64,000 nucleotides of DNA. Origin: Viola odorata (lineage: Eukaryota; Streptophyta; Magnoliopsida; Malpighiales; Violaceae). Shown here piece by piece: positions 57,591 through 64,000 of this stretch; position 1 is the stretch's first letter, and each line of letters starts with the position of its first letter. The stretch is taken from contig OY829537.1 in NCBI GenBank assembly GCA_963691705.1, positions 25,792,078 to 25,856,077 on the forward strand. Direction: 5' to 3'. A program made the position numbers and the translations under genes. Under the pieces are notes generated by a model. That model was not told the DNA's origin, did not search any database, and was given only the letters and a program-made list of their open reading frames with translations.

Positions 57591-57974
57591 ATGGATGAGC
57601 TGACCAGAAATTTCCTGATCTCTAAGACTTTGACCCTGAAGAACCTTACTGAGGGCGATATCGGTTTCCTGGAGAGGATGATCCTTAAGACCTCCGAGGA
57701 CGTTCTGGAATTGCAGGGAATTCTGACTCCTGTTTTGTCTAAGCAGCTGGGGATATCTTTGGAGGACTTTAGCCCTCTGGAGAGCTTGGCGAAGCTGGCC
57801 ATCACTACTGCTCATCTCGATGTGGTAGCTTCGATGCTGCAGCAGAGGAAGGACCTATTGGCCTGCTGCTTGAAGGGCATGAGGGCCTGTTCGGCCGAGT
57901 TGACCTCCGTTGCTGATGCTTTGAGGGAGGTTCCTGTTGTGCCCGGGGAAGATGACACCGGATCTAATGCTTGA
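57591..57974 (+). CDS. Tat accessory gene a, right copy
   Basis: A 127-residue intact frame starting MDELTRNFLISKTLTLKNLT and ending GEDDTGSNA. It aligns without gaps to the left copy; differences concentrate in the middle (residues 55-80) and many are conservative. Two independent intact copies of equal length support a real protein. Function unknown. Confidence 0.65.
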   Translation: MDELTRNFLISKTLTLKNLTEGDIGFLERMILKTSEDVLELQGILTPVLSKQLGISLEDFSPLESLAKLAITTAHLDVVASMLQQRKDLLACCLKGMRACSAELTSVADALREVPVVPGEDDTGSNA

Positions 57975-58388
57975 CCGCTGCCTTTGCCTCCTCTTATTAT
58001 TTTCTTTTATGCTTTTTGTATATTCCTAGACTTCTTCGGCCGCTTAGGCCATAAATAAATGGTTGCTTCCGCTTGTTATCGAATCTTCTTTTTCCCGCTC
58101 GATCCCTTGATGCTTTAGTTGGGATATTGATTATGAGCCCAATTGAAAATGAGTCCGCCTCGGGACATAGCCATTGCCGTGATTATGTTCAATGAATGTT
58201 CTGTCTCAACTGTTTCCAAGGCCGTTTTCCAGGAATAGGTGACTGGGTGGTTGTTTGGTGCCTTTTGATTGGCGCATTTATCGAGTAGTTATGCTTGTGC
58301 CGGATCGGATTCTGCTATTGCGGTTATTTCTCCCAGGCGTCTTAATTGTTTCTCAGGATCTGCGCGAGGATCGGAGTGCTTCCTCAGC

Positions 58389-58395
58389 TATTTAA
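58389..58395 (+). promoter_or_regulatory. TATA box for gene b, right
   Basis: TATTTAA 74 bp before the gene b ATG, in the conserved context CTCAGCTATTTAA. Confidence 0.55.
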
Positions 58396-58462
58396 GGGAA
58401 ATGCTTTCCCCTTTCCCTGTTCATCTTCCTCTTTTCCTTCTCTTTCTTTTTTGCAGGTCAGA

Positions 58463-58915
58463 ATGACAGATTTTTATGAGCGCGATTCCTTGCTAACTCC
58501 TCCGACTTCGCCGGATTCGGATGATCCCCTTCTGACACCACCGTGGAGACCTACTAAATGCCTCGCCAGACGCCAGGGTCGCAAGAAGCCAGTGAAAGCG
58601 AAGAAGCAGACCTTTGAGTCCTTCTTTGCAGGCTTTGTGCCCCACTACCTGATGCTATCGAAAGGTGTTGAAACGTCATCGTCTGCCCCTCATCCTCCTT
58701 CCGAGAAAGAGGCCCTTACTCATGGCACTGACTCAAGGCCGGCAGCTTCTACTATTGGGGAGAGTTCTCGTGCCTGTTATGACAAGATGGTAGCCCACGC
58801 GACAAAGCTTGTGCCTAAACCTGTCGAGTATTCCCTTTCCTGCAACAGTGGATTACCATCGTCCCCGGAGGACTATGATTACTGCTATGACGCAGACTGG
58901 GCTGATGAGGATTAA
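58463..58915 (+). CDS. Tat accessory gene b, right copy
   Basis: A 150-residue intact frame: LLTPPTSPDSDDPLLTPP, a basic cluster RRQGRKKPVKAKKQ (possible nuclear signal), a central region 18 residues longer than in the left copy, and the acidic end YDYCYDADWADED. Ends and basic patch are conserved, the centre is not, as expected for a mostly disordered protein with short functional motifs. Function unknown. Confidence 0.6.
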   Translation: MTDFYERDSLLTPPTSPDSDDPLLTPPWRPTKCLARRQGRKKPVKAKKQTFESFFAGFVPHYLMLSKGVETSSSAPHPPSEKEALTHGTDSRPAASTIGESSRACYDKMVAHATKLVPKPVEYSLSCNSGLPSSPEDYDYCYDADWADED

Positions 58916-59207
58916 CGCCTTTGTGTTGTATACGTCTGTTGGCATTTTATGAATGAGATGATGTTTTCTGCCTTTTTCTTTTGTCGTTATTTCCCGTTAG
59001 CCTGCTGGTCTTGTTGACAGCTAACGCAAGCGGTTAGCCTTGCCGAGGCAATCGTTTCGCGGTTACTTTGACTGGGTCAACTCTGTCGTTCTTTTAGGGA
59101 AATAACTTCTCTCTTCGAGTTCTTTAATGCTTTCCACGTGGCCAACTTCTTTTTCCACGCGTCCTTGCATGACTGGCGGTTTAATTAATGCGGTGGCATT
59201 TTAATCC

Positions 59208-59215
59208 TTTAAAAA
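59208..59215 (+). promoter_or_regulatory. TATA-like box for gene c, right
   Basis: TTTAAAAA 183 bp before the ATG, with TCCACGTGGCC (G-box) about 75 bp upstream. Confidence 0.5.
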
Positions 59216-59397
59216 GGACCATTTTCTCTTTCCAAAACTTTTTGCCCCCGCTTCGAATTTTTCCCTTCGTCTTCCTTCGCTTTCTTCTCCGAATAACTTT
59301 CCGGCCGTCCGCCGTCCTCTACTGATTCTCCCGTAGATCTTTCCATCTAAGGTACCACTTTAATCCTTCTCAGATTTTCCCTTTTTGCTGGCTTATT

Positions 59398-60092
59398 ATG
59401 GTTAGAAATAGGCCTCGCCAGGTCCTCTAGAAACCCATGGATCCAGAGGTCGCTCAATCGCCCAGTGTTTTTACCTGCGATGTGGTTCTCCTTTCCTCCC
59501 GGGCACGAACCCTCTGCTCCTGAAAGCTACATGCGGCTTCATAATCCGGCATGGGGTTCTTGTAGGCTACTTTATTTTAAGATGTTCCTTTATGGTTTCC
59601 GTTTTCCCCTTCATGAATCAGTACTAACGCTACTGTGGGAGTATAATCTTAATCCTGCCCAGATAACTCCTTCGTCCTGGTGTGCGGTTTATGCTTTTCT
59701 TCGCACTTGCGAGTTGAAGAACATTCTCACCCCATCTTTCAATTTATTTCGCAAATTCTTTAGTATGAGTTGTCATAATTGTTTAACCGAAATCACTCCT
59801 CGATGGGATGACGCGTTCGTGCAGTCGTTCTGGCAGCGGTTTCGCGGCTTTGAGAAGGGTGTGGCTGACTGGAAGAGTAGTTTCTTCGCTCTTGAGCTAC
59901 CGTCTCGTTTGTGGCGTATTAATTTCAATCAGGAGCTCATAGGCCCCATTTGGAAGAATCCCGCGATATTAACCAGAGCTGAGCTGGAGCAGGCTAACGC
60001 TTTGTTAGACGAGGACACCTGCTATCGCATCCGCGACTTCGCTTTATTCAAGCCTCTGGAGGAGTGCGTTATGGGTGAGTCTGCCTCTTTTC

Positions 60093-60135
<43 letters not shown>

Positions 60136-61499
60136 TTTTAGTGTATGCTAACGCTCGGTTCCTAGGTGATACCGGCGTTCCTTTGAATGTTGTACCGCTC
60201 CAAACTTTACCAGCTTCCCCTCCTGCTGGAGGGTCCAATCAGGGACGCGTTCAGCCTCCCAGGAGGAGAACCAAAACGGTTGCCCAAGGAGGGCGAAGGT
60301 TCGGCGGTTCCGCTCGAGCTTCTCGCTTCGTGGAGAATTGGCTACCGGATCGTCGCAAGGGGGCGGAATCTAGCCAAACTACGACAAGGTTGGTCGATAG
60401 CGATGCCGAGGATATAGATGCTAAGCCTGACCTTTGTCATGCCTCTTCCATTGCTTCTTCCCTGCATCGGAAAAGGCTCCGAGTGGATGTGAGCTAACAG
60501 GCTATCGGGACGTCTTCTGCTGATGCGGCAACTGGTTCTACACCTATCGCTTCTCTTAGGGGAAGGACTTCCCAGCCAGAGAAAATTATTGGGGTGCCAG
60601 CCGCCACTTATTTTACCGAGGCGGAGATCCCTCCGACAGCATGCCCTCCTCCTACAGCTGCCGTTCCTGATTCCCTGATTTCTCATTGCATTCCCGACGT
60701 GACGACCACATCTTCTGCTGCGGACTCAGCGGCTGGGCCGTCGCCTAGAGCCCTTCCCGAGCTATTCTTTACTCCTATCATGAATGTGCCTATTGAGGGT
60801 TCGGTTCCGCCAATCAATCTTTCCTATGGTGGTCCTAACGATGCCCCAGCCTATCGCATGAAATTGGCAGGGTTCTGTTTCGACGGTCTTCGCGCTGCCG
60901 GGGTTCCTCAACCCTTTTCTAGAGATGAGTTTACCACGCCCCTGATAGGGGAAATGATGAGCTCTCGGTCAGAGAAAGAGAAATTCCTTCAGCTTCCTCT
61001 AGCGGCCCGTCTTCGACATGTTGTGAATGATTCCCTGGATAACTTCCGCTATCTGAACTATCTGTTCAAGATTCAAGATCGCGAGTCACGAAATTTCTCT
61101 AACGCAATGCGCGTTCAAAAGGTGCAACTTGATAAGTCGGCGGACCATGCGAGACTGCTAACGCGTCTTTATGACGAGTCTCAAAAGGAGCTAAACAGAG
61201 AAAAGTCTGCCGGGAGAGCGAGAATGGAGGTTCTGGAGGCCGAGTTATCGTTAGAGAGAAAAAAGAATCTTCTTCTTCGCGAGGAGATGCTGGCCCGAGA
61301 TGAAGAGTCTGCTAGGGCACCATTAAGGGAAGAGCTGCGAAAGAAGAAGGTTTTGGAGGCCTTTGTTTCTGGATTTGCAGCCCATTTCAAAGGTAATCCT
61401 TCTGATCCGGCCCAGATTGCTGATTACGTTTCTGTTGTAATGGATGAGATTGGCAAAGGTGGGAACGATTCTTCCACTCCGGATGGGGAGAGGGGCTGA
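59398..61499 (+). pseudogene. Tat accessory gene c, right copy
   Basis: Exon 1 59398-60074, exon 2 60166-61499, intron at the same codon as the left copy but now filled by a (TA)n and T run. Exon 1 has an early TAG and a small deletion/frameshift before the open frame resumes at 59465; exon 2 has one TAA at 60495. From 60594 on it is intact: PELFFTPIMNVPIEG, AGFCFDGLRAAGVPQPFSRD, SRSEKEKFLQLPLAARLRHV, a coiled coil (DESQKELNREKSAGRARM) and the C-terminus GNDSSTPDGERG. The full protein would be about 650-700 residues. Confidence 0.75.
60095..60139 (+). repeat. (TA)n plus poly(T) microsatellite in the gene c intron
   Basis: About fifteen TA units followed by a 13-base T run, directly before the intron's 3' part; absent from the left copy's intron. 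Confidence 0.9.
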
Positions 61500-62017
61500 C
61501 GGCAATGGTAGCGCGTGATTTTCCTTTGACGGGTGCCTTAAGTTTCACGACGGGTTCCTGGTCCCTCCTTTGTTGCTGTTCCCGTTGCTTTATTTTATTC
61601 TTTGCTGGGGATTGTCTGACATTAATTCTTCTGTAATAACGCTGACGTTATGTAACTCTTATTGCACCGTTTGATTCATTGTAATGCTACCGTTGCCTCT
61701 TCGTTCTCTTTCTTATTATTGTCGCGTCGTGCTGTTTGGTGGAGCTAGCGCTGCTTTTTAGGTCATTAAATGTCGTAGTCCTTCATTTAATGCGATTTTG
61801 AAAAGTAATGATGGAGGAGGACATGTGTCCCTTCAGAGAGGTGCTCGAAGTAGGCGTCTTCTAGGGAGACGCGAGTACTAAAGCGTTTCATCATTGTTTT
61901 AAACTTATTTCCTCTCGCGCGTTCATTTTAAAATTTATGCCTTCACGCGCGCGCTTCCCCTTTTGACGCACTGCTTCGCCATGTGTCAGCTGCTAATTGG
62001 TAGTGCCCTTTCAGGGT

Positions 62018-62026
62018 TATATATAA
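62018..62026 (+). promoter_or_regulatory. TATA box for gene d, right
   Basis: TATATATAA 168 bp before the gene d ATG; context identical to the left block. Confidence 0.65.
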
Positions 62027-62185
62027 TGTTTTCCATACCTCCTCTTTCTTTTTTAATCTCTTCTTCTGCACGCTGTTAGGTATTTCACCCGCGCCGCTTC
62101 TTCTTTTCTGGTTCGAGACTGCTGGTATTCTTTTTGCGAAGGTACACACCTTTTTTCTTCCCTCCTTCTTTTTCCTTTGTTAATT

Positions 62186-64000
62186 ATGGCTAAGACCCGT
62201 GCTAAAAAATCTTCCGAAGAAGGGGATCCTCCGAGGTCTGCCGGGGAAGAAAAGATTAATAATACACCCACCTCCCTTTATACGCTAGCCTTGATTAATC
62301 GCAAGCTTGCCGGGTCTAAGGGTCGATTTCCCCGAGATTATCCCGTTCGTGCTGCCTCTGAATCTCTTCGCCTGAACAACGTTTTACCCGCTAATAGTAG
62401 AATGCTGTATGCCAAGTTGTTTGACCATGGGTTTTGTCTTCCCCTTGACCCGCTCATGAAATTGTTGTTGGCCGATTCTGATCTGGCTCTGGCTCAGTTA
62501 AGCCCCAACGCGATTTGCGTTGTTAGTGCATTTGCCACTTTGTGTCGTTTTAAAGGGATTGCTTCTCCCAGCTTGGCATTGCTTCACGATATCTTCCAGT
62601 TATATTCCCGCAAGGGGGTTATATCGATATCCCCTCGTTATGAAGATGACTCCTTAAAGCCCTTCACCTGGAAACTCATGGGCATCGAGTCTTCTATTCC
62701 CCAATGGAAAGAAGAATTTTTTATTATTGATCTGCCTGAGCCTATGTGGAGGGCCGGCTTTAACGATGAAATTAGAGATGGGGCCTGGGGTGATCGGAAA
62801 CCCCTTTCCGACCCGGAGGACGGCTGGTTGAAGACACTGCTTCAATTAGACTTCAGCGTCGATGCCCGTAAAGTGGCTAACGGGTTGGATATAGAGCAGT
62901 GCAAAAAGGGTGAGCGTTTGACCTTTCCTTCTGCTCTTCCAAGAAGTGCTAACGCTAACGTTTTGTATTTGTGCAGTTCCTCCACCCGGTTGGGAGCCAG
63001 AATATTTCTGAAGGAAGAGGAAACGAGAGCAAAGGAAGAGAGCCGAAATCGAAGCTCGAGCTGCCGCAACTACTACTGCTACCACCGCTGAAGGGGAAAT
63101 TACTGCTACCGCTCCAGACGTTGTCCAACCGCCTCTTCGTACTCGCGCCATAAGGAAGAAAAGGGCTAGGCAGACACGTACTACGCCTTCCGTTTCCTCT
63201 CATACCGTCGCCTCTTCAGAGGCAACTGCTAGCCCGATTCTCTCTGGGATTCCTCTAGCTCCTTCAGGTGCTCAAGTACGTATTTGTCTCTTCTTATGGT
63301 TTCCTTTTCTCTTCGTGCCACTTTCTCATTATACTTTGTGCTATCCAGGAAACCGCCACTATTTCCGCTCATTCTTCCTCTCAAGACGACATATCTATGA
63401 CAGACGTCCTTCGAGAGCGTCAAAAGAAGGCTCGTTATGAGTTTCAACAAAGCCCGACTTCATCTGCTGCCAATCCTTCTGGGGTTGTCCTTGGGGGTGT
63501 GCCAGTTGAGCAGCCGCAGGGTGCCAATTTTGGCGGTGGTCCTCAGGTTTTGAGTGATTCTCCGATTTATTCCAATCTGATGGCTCATCATGGCGAAGTG
63601 CTCGGGGGTGACGGGCTTTCTGTCCCTAACGCTGACGGTACCATTAGTCGACCCTCTTCTCCTCCCACCTTGCTTTTTGTTCCAGTGTCTCCTCCGATTG
63701 CTGCGAGAGGTGGCCCTGCTCCCAGCTTGATGGTTCACGCCTCAACTTATGCTCCTCCTCTGATGCCTACTCACCGGTTCAGCCTGCGCTCCTTCCGAGA
63801 TAACTACTTGCAGTTTCCGGCGGATGCTCCTCCTGACTATGTCCTCTCATGCACCTCCTTATTGGCAGCTGAGATAATGTCTATTCCAAGAGAGAGAGAT
63901 GCCTTTGCGGCTAGGAGCCAGTAGGAGCGTATAAACTTTCTTCGCTCTCAGCTATTTTCCTCGCTCTGCCATCTCCATTATATGGATGAAGAAAACACAA
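62186..64000 (+). pseudogene. Tat accessory gene d, right copy (partial)
   Basis: Three exons: 62186-62909, 62977-63275, 63349 onward (cut by the window end). Exon 1 is intact: KKSSEEGDPPRSAGEEKINN, LNNVLPANSRMLYAKLFDHG, LLLADSDLALAQLSPNAICV, VISISPRYEDDSLKPFTWKL. Exon 2 encodes PPPGWEPEYF, one TGA, then RKRKREQRKRAEIEARAA. Exon 3 is Ser/Pro-rich (ERQKKARYEFQQSPTSSAAN) and meets a TAG at 63922 at the same place as in the left copy, after which the frame continues ERINFLRSQLFSSLCHLHYM. Splice positions match the left copy exactly. Likely a nuclear, DNA- or chromatin-associated accessory protein by composition; this is inference. Confidence 0.75.

Larger units (their letters stand above)
42395..64000 (-). 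mobile_element. Tat-lineage Ty3/gypsy DNA with plus-strand accessory genes (two related blocks)
   Basis: Gag-pol is on the minus strand (51398-56829). On its left (42.4-51.3 kb) and right (56.85 kb to the window end) lie two collinear blocks, each with an LTR-like promoter region followed by genes a, b, c and d on the plus strand. The blocks are alignable throughout but clearly diverged (by eye about two-thirds to three-quarters identical), far too different to be the two LTRs of one recent insertion. The best reading is an array of at least two related elements sharing one LTR at about 56.85-58.4 kb, or a recombinant. The presence of a second, archaeal-type RNase H and of antisense ORFs fits the Tat lineage (compare Grande). 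Outer limits are unresolved. Confidence 0.75.

Overview
This is a 64 kb piece of a plant nuclear genome, almost certainly a eudicot. It carries intron-containing plant genes (an AHK1-type histidine kinase, an ERD7/senescence-domain gene), fragments of plant families (plastid ribosomal protein PSRP5, CHX cation/H+ exchanger, pollen Ole e 1-like, EFR3/SRL2-like) and plant-type transposons (Tat-lineage Ty3/gypsy, Ty1/copia, MULE, hAT, Emigrant/pogo-like and Stowaway-like elements). No rRNA, tRNA, CRISPR array or bacterial gene was seen.

Layout. 1-1085: first three exons of an HK1/AHK1-type osmosensor kinase on the minus strand, running off the left edge. 1086-3760: AT-rich intergenic DNA. 3773-7485 and 22372-24130: a region of captured genomic gene fragments (PSRP5 with a nonsense codon, a broken CHX, an Ole e 1-like stub), bounded by short inverted repeats, with an Emigrant-like element inside whose empty paralogous site is still present nearby. 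7620-22371: a complete, very young, non-coding LTR element (LARD) of 14.75 kb with 2,606-bp LTRs, a CACGC target duplication, a Tat/Ogre-like primer site, two satellite-like repeat blocks and a scavenged copia RT fragment. 24.7-25.6 kb: two MITEs. 26338-41930: the last three recognisable exons of an ERD7-like gene (minus strand), expanded by a solo LTR inside its last exon, two copia elements in one intron and a Pack-MULE in the next.

42.4-64 kb is the most unusual part. It is Tat-lineage Ty3/gypsy DNA whose gag-pol lies on the minus strand (51398-56829), flanked on both sides by diverged copies of the same block. Each block holds four genes (called a, b, c, d here) on the PLUS strand, opposite to gag-pol, each with its own TATA box; c and d keep introns at conserved positions. 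Genes c and d share an N-terminal domain resembling the Pfam 'putative gypsy type transposon' (Transposase_28) family, followed by basic linkers and coiled coils; a and b are small and unrecognised. The hexamer CTAACG/CGTTAG is strongly enriched throughout this 21.6 kb.

The host genes here are passive targets; the mobile elements interact: captured fragments, nested insertions, a solo LTR that replaces a host C-terminus, and reading frames killed largely by changes of the C-to-T type expected of methylated DNA. Limits: all homology calls are from recognition by eye, outer limits of the Tat LTRs are not resolved, and every count was made by hand.
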